64,000 nt of DNA, taken from Hydrogenovibrio crunogenus. Its GTDB lineage: Bacteria > Pseudomonadota > Gammaproteobacteria > Thiomicrospirales > Thiomicrospiraceae. Positions 36,609-46,054 of this stretch are shown here, in pieces (the stretch's first letter is position 1; the number at the start of each line of letters is the position of its first letter). A model generated the notes under the pieces. That model did no database searches and was not told the origin of the DNA. It was given only the letters and a program-made list of their open reading frames with translations. The stretch is taken from positions 682,001 to 746,000 of the forward strand of contig NZ_CP032096.1 of the NCBI RefSeq assembly GCF_004786015.1, read 5' to 3'. Position numbers and translations under genes: made by a program.

Positions 36609-36638
36609 AAAAGCCCGCATTATGCGGGCTTTTTTTAT
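36609..36638 (+). terminator. Terminator of the ilvIHC operon
   Basis: AAAAGCCCGC, loop ATTAT, GCGGGCT, then T7. A strong intrinsic terminator. Confidence 0.9.
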
Positions 36639-36900
36639 GTCTGAAATAAATTAAAAAAGGGCCAGGCCTGGTCAATATGGCAGAAATAATTAAGTCAGTT
36701 AATGCTGTTAAAAGCCCTATTTATCAGGTAAAGAAGATCTTATTGATCCTTATCAATTTCATTTTAAAGTTAGGTTATTTTTAATTTATGTTGTTATTAT
36801 AGTATTGAAACATTCTTGAAGTGTTGTTGAAAAAAGAAACGAATTTCTCTTGTCGATTTTGAGAAGATCGTATAAAAATAAGTGTGGTAACGGCTAATTT
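36639..36900 (+). other. AT-rich leader of the msh-type operon
   Basis: No gene is visible. It contains an exact CCAGGCCTGG copy at 36662. Upstream of mshM there is a weak promoter candidate, TTGTCG at 36850-36855 and TATAAA at 36871-36876, with a short 15-base spacer. There is no clear ribosome-binding site before mshM. Confidence 0.4.
36662..36676. repeat. Exact CCAGGCCTGG repeat after the ilvIHC terminator
   Basis: Exact core followed by TCAAT and preceded by AAAAAAGGG, in intergenic DNA. Confidence 0.8.
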
Positions 36901-38295
36901 ATGTATTGTTCATTTTTTGGGTTACAGAAATTACCATTTAAAATTTCACCCGATTTAAGCTTTTTCTATAAGCATGCTTCTCGTGATGACATTGTGCAAG
37001 CCCTACAGTATTCTGTCGAAAGAGGCGACGGTATTATCAAAGTCGTTGGTGAAGTTGGTGTTGGGAAAACAACCTTATTGCGCTTGTTGGCTGAAAAGCT
37101 GCCTAGTCATTATCAAAAAGTTTACATCTCTTCTCCTAATTTATCGTCACTCGACTTACTCAAGTTTATTTGTTCAGAACTCAACTTGAAAACAGAGCAA
37201 ATCAGTACGAAGCTCGACCTCATTAACCTCCTAAATAGTTTTTTAATTGACGAATATCGACAGGGACGCCGCGTCGTGATGTTAATTGATGAAGCTCAGT
37301 CGATGACGCTCGATACGCTTGAAGAAATCCGTCTGTTGGGAAACTTGGAAACCGAAGCGGATAAATTGTTGCAAATGGTGCTTTTTGGGCAACCAGAACT
37401 TGATGTAACCCTGCAAGATTCGCGTATTAAACCATTAAAAGATCGAATTGCCTGCCAAATATCCATTCCGCCATTAAATGCTGAAGAAGTGATGCGTTAT
37501 CTAAATTATAGAATGCGGGTCGCTGGCTATATGGGGCAAGATTTATTCAATTTAACCGTTTCCAAAAAGATTCAAAAACTGACGCAAGGACTGCCTCGGG
37601 CTATTAATCTTTTGGCAGATAAACTCTTAATGGTCGCTTATTCAAAAGGCAATCATAAGTTACAGTTAAAACATTTCAAAACTCTTGACCCTCAGTATTC
37701 AAATCGTTCCTTGCAATGGGAATTGAGTGCTATTTTGTTGATAACGATGATCGTGTTGGGGTGGAATCTTTACGTGACTTGGTTTGCCCCTCTGGGTAAA
37801 GAGAGTTTCCTTGTAAAATCAAAGGTAACCGAGGTACCTCACCAAAAAGCGACTAAACAAGTGGTTGCAGCCCCATCTTTTATGACGCCGATTCAAATCT
37901 CGCAGACATTAGGGGTGGAGTTTAATGAACTCTCTAAAATGGTTTCTCTGAAACAAAAAACAGAACGTTTTATCCAAACTCTTAAAGACGATGAACCCGT
38001 TATTTTGATGTCAGCGATGCCTATCAAAGATTTCACATCGGTATATTCAGAGGTACTTGCAGGATTGAGCACTAAAAACAGGGCTTATTTATTTGCCGTT
38101 TTTGAGCTCAACTTTGTGACAAACCACTTTCAATATCAACTTTTGTACTATCCCAGAGCTACCCGTTTTGATGTGCTTCAAGACAAGCAACAGGATTTAA
38201 TGGCTTTGGCCAATGTAACTGGTGCGAGGGTGATGGCTGCTTCGGAAGCGGGGCAACTTATTCAAAAACTCAATAATCAAGGGAAAACACTGTAA
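36901..38295 (+). CDS. mshM: MshM/ExeA-like AAA ATPase with C-terminal membrane anchor
   Basis: 464 residues. YCSFFGLQKLPFKISPDLSFFY is the classic start of ExeA/GspA/MshM ATPases. Walker A GEVGVGKTT lies at 50-58 and Walker B VVMLIDEAQSM at 125-135. A transmembrane helix follows (about 275-298), then a 160-residue domain I do not recognise, instead of the peptidoglycan-binding domain of ExeA. Such ATPases help secretin or pilus assembly through the wall. The stop codon directly abuts the mshL ATG, which starts the chain of tightly packed genes. Confidence 0.85.
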   Translation: MYCSFFGLQKLPFKISPDLSFFYKHASRDDIVQALQYSVERGDGIIKVVGEVGVGKTTLLRLLAEKLPSHYQKVYISSPNLSSLDLLKFICSELNLKTEQISTKLDLINLLNSFLIDEYRQGRRVVMLIDEAQSMTLDTLEEIRLLGNLETEADKLLQMVLFGQPELDVTLQDSRIKPLKDRIACQISIPPLNAEEVMRYLNYRMRVAGYMGQDLFNLTVSKKIQKLTQGLPRAINLLADKLLMVAYSKGNHKLQLKHFKTLDPQYSNRSLQWELSAILLITMIVLGWNLYVTWFAPLGKESFLVKSKVTEVPHQKATKQVVAAPSFMTPIQISQTLGVEFNELSKMVSLKQKTERFIQTLKDDEPVILMSAMPIKDFTSVYSEVLAGLSTKNRAYLFAVFELNFVTNHFQYQLLYYPRATRFDVLQDKQQDLMALANVTGARVMAASEAGQLIQKLNNQGKTL

Positions 38296-40002
38296 ATGTT
38301 GGACTCTAATAAACCCTTCCGCTGTGTTTGTTTTCGCACACTGATTTTGACTTCGTTAGTTTTATTAGTCGGATGTGGCGCAGAAACAGTCAAAAGAAAA
38401 CCATTGGCTCCGCCCGTTTCTGACAAATTTGAAATTCATGGCCATTTAGAGCCGAGATCCAAGGTTGAGGAAGTGGTTGAACACCCTTCACAGATTCCTG
38501 ATCTAGTGACGGTCGACGCCATTAATGTTAACCCTACCAAGCAATCCGTTCAGAAACTATACAGTGTGTCAGCGATAGAGGTGCCTGTGGCTGATTTATT
38601 GTTTAACCTAGCAAAAGACGCCGACAAACAATTAGATTTATCGTCTGATGTGCAAGGTTTGGTGACCATTAATGCCATTAACCAACCATTAGAAAGTATC
38701 ATGGAGCGTATTGTTGATCAGGTCGGTGCGGCTTATGAAATTTCATATGGTACGCTTCGTATCAAGTTAGATAAGCCATATTGGAAAAGTTATGAAATCG
38801 ATTATGTGAATGTAATTAAAAACATCAAAGACCTGACTGTCATGAAAATGTCAGTAGGGAATGTGTCAAAAAATAACAGAAACAATACAAACCAGGCGAG
38901 CGAGTTTACTTTAGAGTCTTCAGCAATTCACGATTTTTGGGATGCTTTACAATCTAATATTGCCTCTATGGCAAGACTTGATCCGCAAAAAGCCGAGCGA
39001 GATAAAGCAACAACACCGCCTGTAGAAAATGATGTTCGTGCGCAGTTGTCTGCGGATTCAAAATCACGAAAACAGTTTCAAAATGTTGTTGTGAACCGAG
39101 AGGCCGGGATGTTAAGCGTTTACACCACCGCTAAGAAACATCAACAGGTTAAAAATTATTTGGATTCCAGTTTAAACCGAACCAATAAACAAGTCTTGAT
39201 TGAAGCCACCGTTGTGGAAGTTGAGTTGAGTGACCAGTATCAGGCTGGAGTGGATTGGTCTGCTGTTAACTCAAACTCCGGCGGTTCTTCGGATATTTCG
39301 CAAAGCCTACTCGGAACCAACTTGTCTAAAGACCCTAATTTTTCCATTAACCTATCAAGTATTGGCACATGGAATTTTAATGTAGGCATCAAAATGCTTC
39401 AACAATTTGGGGATGCTAAAGTACTTTCCAGTCCGAAAATTATGGCAATGAACAATCAGGCCGCTTTGTTAAAAGTGGTCAATAATGAAGTGTATTTCAC
39501 GATAGAGGTTAATCGTGAGTCGGCAACGGCTTCCAGTGCGGGCGTGACGACCTACGAAACCACTGTGCATACAGTTCCAGTCGGATTTATGATGCATGTG
39601 ACTCCTTTTATCAGCGACGATGAAATTTCATTAAATATCCGTCCGACCTTGTCTCGAATCGTTGGATATGTCAATGACCCTAACCCGGATTTGGCAAGAG
39701 AGAGTATTGAAAGTAAAGTGCCGATTATCCAAGAACGGGAAATGGATTCTGTTTTGCGATTAAGAAATCGACAGACAGCCATTATTGGGGGGTTGATCCA
39801 AGATATACACGATAATCAGCGTCAAGGTGTTCCGGGGTTGAGTGATTTACCTTGGGTTGGAGACCTGTTTTCCTATCGAGACGATACGGTCAAAAAATCA
39901 GAACTCATTATTTTTATTCGTCCTATTATCGTGACCAATCCGGATGTCGATTATGGCGATCTTCAGGCGTTTAAACCTCTCATGAAGACAAAGATAAATT
40001 AA
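38296..40002 (+). CDS. mshL: MshL-like secretin (outer-membrane channel, lipoprotein)
   Basis: 568 residues with a lipobox (LVLLVGCGAE). An N-terminal secretin/TonB short domain follows (YSVSAIEVPVADLLFNLAKDADKQLDLSSDVQG). Then comes the secretin core: VLIEATVVEVELSDQYQAGVDW, VLSSPKIMAMNNQAALLKV, VPVGFMMHVTPFIS and VPIIQEREMDSVLRLRNRQTAIIGGLI. It forms the outer-membrane pore for an MSHA-type pilus or secretion machine. It starts immediately after the mshM stop and ends immediately before the next ATG. Confidence 0.92.
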   Translation: MLDSNKPFRCVCFRTLILTSLVLLVGCGAETVKRKPLAPPVSDKFEIHGHLEPRSKVEEVVEHPSQIPDLVTVDAINVNPTKQSVQKLYSVSAIEVPVADLLFNLAKDADKQLDLSSDVQGLVTINAINQPLESIMERIVDQVGAAYEISYGTLRIKLDKPYWKSYEIDYVNVIKNIKDLTVMKMSVGNVSKNNRNNTNQASEFTLESSAIHDFWDALQSNIASMARLDPQKAERDKATTPPVENDVRAQLSADSKSRKQFQNVVVNREAGMLSVYTTAKKHQQVKNYLDSSLNRTNKQVLIEATVVEVELSDQYQAGVDWSAVNSNSGGSSDISQSLLGTNLSKDPNFSINLSSIGTWNFNVGIKMLQQFGDAKVLSSPKIMAMNNQAALLKVVNNEVYFTIEVNRESATASSAGVTTYETTVHTVPVGFMMHVTPFISDDEISLNIRPTLSRIVGYVNDPNPDLARESIESKVPIIQEREMDSVLRLRNRQTAIIGGLIQDIHDNQRQGVPGLSDLPWVGDLFSYRDDTVKKSELIIFIRPIIVTNPDVDYGDLQAFKPLMKTKIN

Positions 40003-40434
40003 ATGAGTGTGTTGTTAGAAGCGTTAAAAAAAGCTGCGGAAGAAAAACAACGGAAACAATCCGGTGAGGAAACATCCTTGCCTGAAAACAAAGAGACTCC
40101 CTCGGTTCAGCCAGAGACGGCACTGGTTGAGAACAACGCTGCATCCATTAAATCAACAGACAGTCAAGCAATTGAAGAAGGTCCAGCATTTAAAATCGCT
40201 ACAGAGAAGGACGTTTCTTCTTCAGCTCATTCAAAAGAGAAAGTTTTAGATTTAGAAACCAACCTCGCCTTACATGACTCGTCATTTTCCAAGAAGATGG
40301 TTTTGGATGAAAACACAGAGGGAAAGAAGCTGGTTGGTCTCCAGTCGAGCCGGGAAAACAGAGTGAAACAGATTCAAGTTCTTCTAATTCTTCTTCATTC
40401 GCTCATCAGGCGGCTGAAAAAGATTGGAGTTTAA
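40003..40434 (+). CDS. mshN: MshN-like protein, N-terminal fragment (frameshifted)
   Basis: Starts with MSVLLEALKKAAEEKQRK, typical of the cytoplasmic N terminus of MshN-like proteins, followed by a disordered polar linker. Downstream of about residue 110 the reading frame becomes unnatural (VLLILLHSLIRRLKKIGV) and stops at 40434. The -1 frame is open from 40311 onward and reads SPVEPGKQSETDSSSSNSSS then FAHQAAEKDW, continuing smoothly into the next ORF. So this and 40470-41558 are one gene of about 518 codons, interrupted by a one-base frame change between 40311 and 40432. Real mutation, sequencing error or programmed shift cannot be told apart here. Confidence 0.75.
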   Translation: MSVLLEALKKAAEEKQRKQSGEETSLPENKETPSVQPETALVENNAASIKSTDSQAIEEGPAFKIATEKDVSSSAHSKEKVLDLETNLALHDSSFSKKMVLDENTEGKKLVGLQSSRENRVKQIQVLLILLHSLIRRLKKIGV

Positions 40435-40469
40435 ATCAGATTCCAGGGTATCAAAATCCCGAAAACGAT

Positions 40470-41558
40470 GTGCAAAAGAGCTCAATGTCTGCTCAGGATA
40501 TTTTGCAAGCCATGCGGTTCAAGCAGGAGCAAACCCTTGATTACTCTAAACTTGTTTTGTCGAGCTTAGTCGTAATGACTCTACTTCTTGGACTTGGGTA
40601 TTATGGTGTCATTTATTTTCAAAAACAGTCAGATAAAATGACGACAGAGTTACAACAGTATCAAGCTACCGAAGCGCCTTTAAAGGACAAAACGCTTGAG
40701 TTTGTTGATCATACCTTTTCTGAGACAGCGGATAAAAACACTCATTTGGCAGCTGTTCAAACAGACGGTCATCAGCCTGTAAAAGAGAAGCAAAAACAGG
40801 TTGAAAAGCAATCTAATGGAACTGTTGGAGGGGAGTCTTCAATAGAAAAAACGGTTCAGAGCCCCTCTGCTGTACCGATTGAAAAAACTGAGGTCAAGAG
40901 TGAGCAACCCTCTTCGTTAAAGATGATTCATGAACCAGGCAAACAGTTAAAGATCGTGAGTTCAATTCAAGTGTCAGATGAGGTATTAGGATATGCAGCC
41001 TATCAAAAGAATGATTTTCAGCAAGCTAAATTACACTATTTAGCCGCATTGAAAAAAAATCCTAAAAGCTTGGCAGCTTTGTTTGGTTTGGGGGCGACTT
41101 CAGCCAAGCAAGGGGAGGTGCATGCCGCTTTGAATTTTTATCGCCGAGCACTGGATATCTCTCCCTATAATAAAGAAGCGGAAACGGCGGTAGCCATTTT
41201 GGAAGCGACTTTAACTGAATCAGAGCCAGCCTCAAAGCGATTAAAATTTATGATCAATCAGTCGCCCAGTAATGCAAAGCTTCATGCCGCACTTGGGCAC
41301 CAATATGCAAAACAAAAAAATTGGCTTAAGGCCCAAAAACAGTACTTTAAGGCCTATCAGCTCAACCCGGATAATGCAGATTATGCGCTTAATCTAGCCA
41401 TTAGCTTAGATCGAATCGGCCAATATTCTCTGGCCAAACACTACTATCAACAAGCATTGGTTTTCTCTCAACAGAAGAAAACAGAAGCAAGCGCCAAGCG
41501 GATTAAAAACCGTTTATTGACCCTACAACAATATTTAGAGCAGGGAGGTGATCAATGA
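40470..41558 (+). CDS. mshN: MshN-like protein, C-terminal fragment with membrane helix and TPRs
   Basis: Continuation of the mshN-like gene in the shifted frame. The GTG at 40470 or ATG at 40485 could be used if translated separately. SAQDILQAMRFKQEQTLDYSK leads to one transmembrane helix (LVLSSLVVMTLLLGLGYYGVIYF), then a polar linker. A C-terminal TPR array follows (YAAYQKNDFQQAKLHYLAALKKNPKSLAALFGLG; LGHQYAKQKNWLKAQKQYFKAYQLNPDNADYALNLA). This matches MshN: inner-membrane anchor with periplasmic TPRs. The stop overlaps the mshE ATG (ATGA), and a near-perfect AGGGAGGTGATC Shine-Dalgarno lies within its last codons. Confidence 0.82.
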   Translation: MQKSSMSAQDILQAMRFKQEQTLDYSKLVLSSLVVMTLLLGLGYYGVIYFQKQSDKMTTELQQYQATEAPLKDKTLEFVDHTFSETADKNTHLAAVQTDGHQPVKEKQKQVEKQSNGTVGGESSIEKTVQSPSAVPIEKTEVKSEQPSSLKMIHEPGKQLKIVSSIQVSDEVLGYAAYQKNDFQQAKLHYLAALKKNPKSLAALFGLGATSAKQGEVHAALNFYRRALDISPYNKEAETAVAILEATLTESEPASKRLKFMINQSPSNAKLHAALGHQYAKQKNWLKAQKQYFKAYQLNPDNADYALNLAISLDRIGQYSLAKHYYQQALVFSQQKKTEASAKRIKNRLLTLQQYLEQGGDQ

Positions 41559-43237
41559 AGGGCGAAGATCGTTTAGGGGAGCACCTTGTTCAAGAAGGGT
41601 TGATTTCTCAAGATCAGCTTCGGATTGCTTTGACGGAACAACAAATAACCGGCAAGAAACTTGGAGAAATCTTAATTACATTAGATTTTTTAACAGAAGA
41701 AGTCTCGCGAAAGGTGGTTGGGAGCGCTGTGGGTTATTCCACCATGTCGCTGAAGGGGGTTGTGCCGGATTCAAATGCCCTCAGACTCATTTCCGAGTCA
41801 TTTGCGCGGGCCAATTTAGTAATGCCGATCAGTTTCGACGGAGAACTTTTAAAAGTTGGGATGGCCAGTCCAGATGATATCTTATTACTGGATAAGATTA
41901 AGCGACATATTAAACAGGATGTTCGTCTTGAACCGGTATTGGTTGTAGAAAATGAAATCCAATATTCAATTGATCACTTTTATGGTTATGAGCTGTCTAT
42001 CGACGGTATTCTTCGTGAACTAGAAACCGGGCAGGCGGATGATTATGTGTTGTCAGAACAACATGAATATTCACAGCCTATGGTACGTTTAGTTGACAGC
42101 CTCTTAACAGATGCAGTCAAAAAAGGTGCTTCCGATGTTCATTTTGAACCTGAGGAGTACTACATTCGAATCCGCTATCGTATTGATGGTGTCTTACAAG
42201 TGGTTCGTTTATTACATAAATCATTTTGGTCCGGGTTGGTGGTGCGTTTAAAAGTGATGTCGGATTTGGATTTGACTGACCAGAGAATGCCTCAAGATGG
42301 TCGAATGGAGTTGATTGTAAATGGTCGTCAAATCGACTTTCGTGTTTCATCTTTTCCGAGTTCCCATGGTGAAAATTTTGTACTTCGTATTCTGGACCGT
42401 GAGAAGGGAATTTTGCCTTTGGATGAGTTGGGACTGGACGTAGACAGTTATCAGGAACTTAAACTCATGATGTCACGCCCGACGGGCATTGTTCTGGTGA
42501 CGGGGCCAACAGGATCCGGTAAAACCACTACGCTTTATTCTTTATTAAATGAAATTAACCAAGAAGGGATCAATATCATGACCCTGGAAGACCCGGTGGA
42601 ATATCCGATGAAGATGATTCGACAAACCGCCATTAATGAAGAAATAGGGATGACATTTGCGACAGGGATTCGTTCATTAATGAGGCAAGATCCGGATATT
42701 GTTCTGATTGGTGAAATCAGAGACGATGAAACAGCTGAGATGGCGCTTAGAGCTGCAATGACTGGTCATCAGGTCTTTACGACGCTACATACAAATTCAG
42801 CCATAGGGGCCATTCCAAGATTATTGGATATAGGAATGTCCCGTTCAATTTTGGCTGGTAATGTCATCGGGATTTTGGCGCAACGTTTAGCCAGGCGATT
42901 ATGCCCACTATGTAAGGAACCTTACGAGCCTGATGGGTTTGAAAAAAGAATCGTTGGGTTTTCAGAAAATCAATCCGCCATGCTTTTTAGGGCAACGGGG
43001 TGTCCGGCATGTAATGGTATTGGGTATAAGGGGCGTTTGGCGGTTTTAGAAATTCTACGCTTTTCAAAAGAGATGGATGATTTGTTGTTAGAGGGAGCAT
43101 CGCAGCACGATATCTTAGATAAAGCGGTCGAACAAGGGTTTACGGATTTGTTGCATAATGCCTTAAGGTGGGTTCGTTCAGGAGATACTACCTTGGATGA
43201 AATCAGCCGAATTGTCGATTTGACGGAATTGGTTTAG
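41555..43237 (+). CDS. mshE: MshE-like type II/IV assembly ATPase
   Basis: 560-residue GspE/PilB-family ATPase powering pilus extension or secretion. The N-terminal domain (RLGEHLVQEGLISQDQLRIAL) is of the MshE type that binds cyclic-di-GMP in Vibrio. RLGEHLVQEGLI here is close to the RLG-x4-L-x-xxG pattern of such sites. Walker A GPTGSGKTTTL begins at 317, with an Asp box (LEDPVE), Walker B (LIGEIRDDETAEMALRAAMTGH) and the zinc tetra-Cys CPLCKEPYE...CPACNGIGYKGR. It has the best ribosome site in the operon. Confidence 0.92.
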   Translation: MKGEDRLGEHLVQEGLISQDQLRIALTEQQITGKKLGEILITLDFLTEEVSRKVVGSAVGYSTMSLKGVVPDSNALRLISESFARANLVMPISFDGELLKVGMASPDDILLLDKIKRHIKQDVRLEPVLVVENEIQYSIDHFYGYELSIDGILRELETGQADDYVLSEQHEYSQPMVRLVDSLLTDAVKKGASDVHFEPEEYYIRIRYRIDGVLQVVRLLHKSFWSGLVVRLKVMSDLDLTDQRMPQDGRMELIVNGRQIDFRVSSFPSSHGENFVLRILDREKGILPLDELGLDVDSYQELKLMMSRPTGIVLVTGPTGSGKTTTLYSLLNEINQEGINIMTLEDPVEYPMKMIRQTAINEEIGMTFATGIRSLMRQDPDIVLIGEIRDDETAEMALRAAMTGHQVFTTLHTNSAIGAIPRLLDIGMSRSILAGNVIGILAQRLARRLCPLCKEPYEPDGFEKRIVGFSENQSAMLFRATGCPACNGIGYKGRLAVLEILRFSKEMDDLLLEGASQHDILDKAVEQGFTDLLHNALRWVRSGDTTLDEISRIVDLTELV

Positions 43238-43259
43238 AGCTCAAGGATGAGGGACGAAC

Positions 43260-44465
43260 GTGCGTAATTATCGATACCGTGGAATTAGTCAGACGGGTAA
43301 AAGAGTTCAGGGAGAGATGCAAGCTTCGAATGAGCAAGATCTTGAACAACGTTTACGTGCTATCAACATTGATTTGCTGACCTTTAAAAATAAGCCTTAT
43401 AAAGGTGATCGGTTGTTTAAGCGTAGCAAAGTAACACGACGCGACATTATTGTGGTTACCAGTCAACTGCGTCAGCTTTTGAAAGCGGGTGTGCCGTTGA
43501 TGGATATTTTAGACGATTTACGCCGAACGTATGAAAACGAGGCGGTATGTGAAATTTTGTCATCTATTTATAAATCCATGGAAGGTGGAGAAAGTTTTTC
43601 ACTGGCGTTAAAAAATTATGAAGCTGTATTTGGAAAGGTTTATATTTCTCTAGTTGCGGTTGGAGAGAAGACTGGACAACTCGATCAGGTACTGGAAAAC
43701 CTGGAACATACGATGAAATGGGAAGAATCATTAGCATCTAAAGCAAAGAAAGTCATGATTTATCCTGCGATTGTTGCTACTGTCGTCCTAGCTGTGGTGG
43801 TTTTGTTAATGATTTTCGTCGTTCCCGAATTGCTTTCCTTTATAAAAGAAATGGATGGCAGCTTAGGCTTTGCAACGGTCTCTTTGATTGCGACATCACA
43901 TTTTATTAGAGAATACCTCATTTTTATTAGTCTCTTTTTGGCAGCCACGTTTTATCTTTTAAAATGGTGGTTAAAAAAGTCGCATGCCTTTAGAGTGAAA
44001 TTTGATCGTTTTATTTTTAAGATTTATATATTTGGACCGATTTTATTAAAATTGAAGATCGCTCGTTTTGCCAGTACCTTGTCCATTATGTATGGTGCTG
44101 GGATTAATTTTAATGACAGCTTAAAGCTCGCTTCAATGGTGACGGGAAATGCCTACTTGGAAGAGCGTGTTTCGGAATCACGGCATTTGATTGAAGAAGG
44201 CGAAACCATTTATAAAGCATTTGATTTATCCGGCTTGTTGCCGCCTTTAGCCGTAAGGATGGTCAAGGTAGGGGAGCAAAGCGGAAATATGGATGAAGCA
44301 CTTCGTAATGTGAGTGAGTATTATGATACGGAAGCTAAAGACTTAATTGAAAAAATAGAGCCAGCGATTGAGCCGATTTTAACGGTGGTGATGGCACTCA
44401 TGGTGGGGTGGGTGATGATGGCGGTGCTTGGACCTGTCTACGAAACGATTTCGAAGGTGCCATAG
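43260..44465 (+). CDS. mshG: MshG-like inner-membrane platform protein (GspF/PilC family)
   Basis: 401 residues: an N-terminal NYRYRGISQTGKRVQGEMQAS, two homologous GspF domains (RQLLKAGVPLMDILDDL...; FASTLSIMYGAGINFNDSLKLAS) and three transmembrane segments (about 170-190, 215-240, 370-395). It is the membrane platform that works with the MshE ATPase. The GTG start is preceded by AAGGATGAGGG; the stop codon overlaps the next GTG (TAGTG). Confidence 0.92.
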   Translation: MRNYRYRGISQTGKRVQGEMQASNEQDLEQRLRAINIDLLTFKNKPYKGDRLFKRSKVTRRDIIVVTSQLRQLLKAGVPLMDILDDLRRTYENEAVCEILSSIYKSMEGGESFSLALKNYEAVFGKVYISLVAVGEKTGQLDQVLENLEHTMKWEESLASKAKKVMIYPAIVATVVLAVVVLLMIFVVPELLSFIKEMDGSLGFATVSLIATSHFIREYLIFISLFLAATFYLLKWWLKKSHAFRVKFDRFIFKIYIFGPILLKLKIARFASTLSIMYGAGINFNDSLKLASMVTGNAYLEERVSESRHLIEEGETIYKAFDLSGLLPPLAVRMVKVGEQSGNMDEALRNVSEYYDTEAKDLIEKIEPAIEPILTVVMALMVGWVMMAVLGPVYETISKVP

Positions 44466-46054
44466 TGGACTATATTTTGTATTTAAAAGAACAAGATATT
44501 ACGGTGATTGATCGACAGTCATTTTGTAAACTCGGCCATGAAGTGTTGACGCTTAATTGGCAGGATGCTTCAGCCGAAACCTTTTTAGCAGGTCTTTCTA
44601 AATACAGTAAAGTCAGTGTGGTGCTAGATTTCATTGATGAAAATCTGCATTACGAATGGGTACCTAAATTACTGCCATGGGAAAAACCTTCTATGGTGAA
44701 GCGGTTAACGGCTAAAGCGAAGGCAGAAGGCAGTTTATTTGTTCATACCAAGTGGTTACCGGTTTTTCGCACCAATTCTTCAGGGCGAGAGGAGCAACAG
44801 CTTTTAATTGCCAGCGTGCTCCGCTCTCCAGAAGTTGAGCACTTATTCAATTTATTTGAAACGTTGCAAGTGACTTTAATCGGGGTTTACTCTTATGCAT
44901 TTTTAATGGGAGATTTTTTCTTTACCAAAGTGGCCCCCCGTCTGAGAATCAGCCGCAAACAATTAGCCAACCCTTTTTTACTGGTTTTGAGAGAAAGTGA
45001 TTGTCACTTTCGCCAGATATTCTTTCATCACGGCGTGTTAAAAATCAGTCGACATATTGATTTAGAGTTGGCGTCTGATGATGAAGAGCAGGCTTCTATA
45101 GCGCTAATTCATGAAACCAAAATTACTGTTAAGTATTTATATAATCAAAAGATCTTGCCAATCAATACTGAAGTCGGTTTTGTTTATTTAGATGTTGAAC
45201 GTGACCATGAAGACCAGATTGTTGAACAATTCAAACAATTGATACCCTTTTCAAATTGGCAAAATGTTAACTGGTTTGCTAAATCCGGCAACTTGAATGA
45301 GCTGTTGAACCTACAAGAGCACTGCCGAAATCAGGGAACGATGAATGTATTAATGAACTTTTTGTTCAACGCCAGACCTGGTAATTTTTATCATGTGCCT
45401 TATGCGGAAACTGTTCGGCAATTCTTAGCGCTTCGTAAGGGGGTGCATGCTTTATGGATAATCGGTGCCCTCATCGGAAGTTATGTATTTATCCAACAGG
45501 GGATTGATGGTTATCTATTGTCTGAGAAAAAACAATGGATTGAAGCGCAAAGTCAGCGACTTGATATGGAAAAAAGACAGTTACAGCGTTCCATTCATGT
45601 GAAATATAATGCTGAAGACATTAAAGCCATCGTCGAATTTTCCGAGTCTTTTTTACAAAATAAACCGGTCAGCTTTTTTAAAAAAGACCTCATTTTTTTA
45701 AGCCAGATTCTGCAGCAAAACCCCCATATTTTAATGACGGAATTGGAATGGCAAGCTCGTCAGAAACTTGACAGCGAGATAGTTTCCATTTCTTTGTCTG
45801 GACAAGTTTTTCCTTTTAAGAAAAACTATGGAATGCCTGTCAAATGGGTGGATGACTTTGTGTCCGATTTGACGGCTTCGCCAAGAGTGTTTTCAGTAGA
45901 ACTGGTACAAGAACCTCTTAATCGACGTGTTCAGAAATCGTTAGAAGTTGACGGCAAGTCAATCAGTAACGACCAGGCTTTACCGTTTGCCGTGCGCTTT
46001 AAAGTTCGAAATGAACCAAAGGTGCCGAACTCATTAAAGGGTAAGGTAGAATGA
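44465..46054 (+). CDS. Large GspL-like bitopic protein of the msh-type operon (unrecognised family)
   Basis: 529 residues from the GTG at 44465, coupled to mshG; the frame is open further upstream inside mshG. It has a long cytoplasmic N-terminal part (1-325) without clear motif, a single transmembrane helix (about 327-345, ALWIIGALIGSYVFIQQGIDGY), a short coiled coil and a C-terminal alpha/beta part. That is the layout of GspL or of a PilM-PilN fusion, so it may replace MshI/MshJ. No conserved actin-like ATP motifs are obvious. Function is inferred from position; the next gene has a PilO-like layout. Confidence 0.65.
   Translation: MDYILYLKEQDITVIDRQSFCKLGHEVLTLNWQDASAETFLAGLSKYSKVSVVLDFIDENLHYEWVPKLLPWEKPSMVKRLTAKAKAEGSLFVHTKWLPVFRTNSSGREEQQLLIASVLRSPEVEHLFNLFETLQVTLIGVYSYAFLMGDFFFTKVAPRLRISRKQLANPFLLVLRESDCHFRQIFFHHGVLKISRHIDLELASDDEEQASIALIHETKITVKYLYNQKILPINTEVGFVYLDVERDHEDQIVEQFKQLIPFSNWQNVNWFAKSGNLNELLNLQEHCRNQGTMNVLMNFLFNARPGNFYHVPYAETVRQFLALRKGVHALWIIGALIGSYVFIQQGIDGYLLSEKKQWIEAQSQRLDMEKRQLQRSIHVKYNAEDIKAIVEFSESFLQNKPVSFFKKDLIFLSQILQQNPHILMTELEWQARQKLDSEIVSISLSGQVFPFKKNYGMPVKWVDDFVSDLTASPRVFSVELVQEPLNRRVQKSLEVDGKSISNDQALPFAVRFKVRNEPKVPNSLKGKVE
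45372..45390 (+). repeat. Near-copy of the repeat in the GspL-like gene
   Basis: CCAGACCTGGTAATTTTTA; core 9/10, tail recognisable. Read as ARPGNF. Confidence 0.55.

Noticed and set aside
36721-36775. Fur-box-like sequence upstream of the msh-type operon
   Set aside because: GATAAGGATCAATAA matches only part of the 19-bp consensus and lies in AT-rich DNA; too weak to report.
41548-41877. 109-codon frame overlapping the start of mshE
   Set aside because: Out-of-frame shadow of the well-supported MshE-like N-terminal domain.
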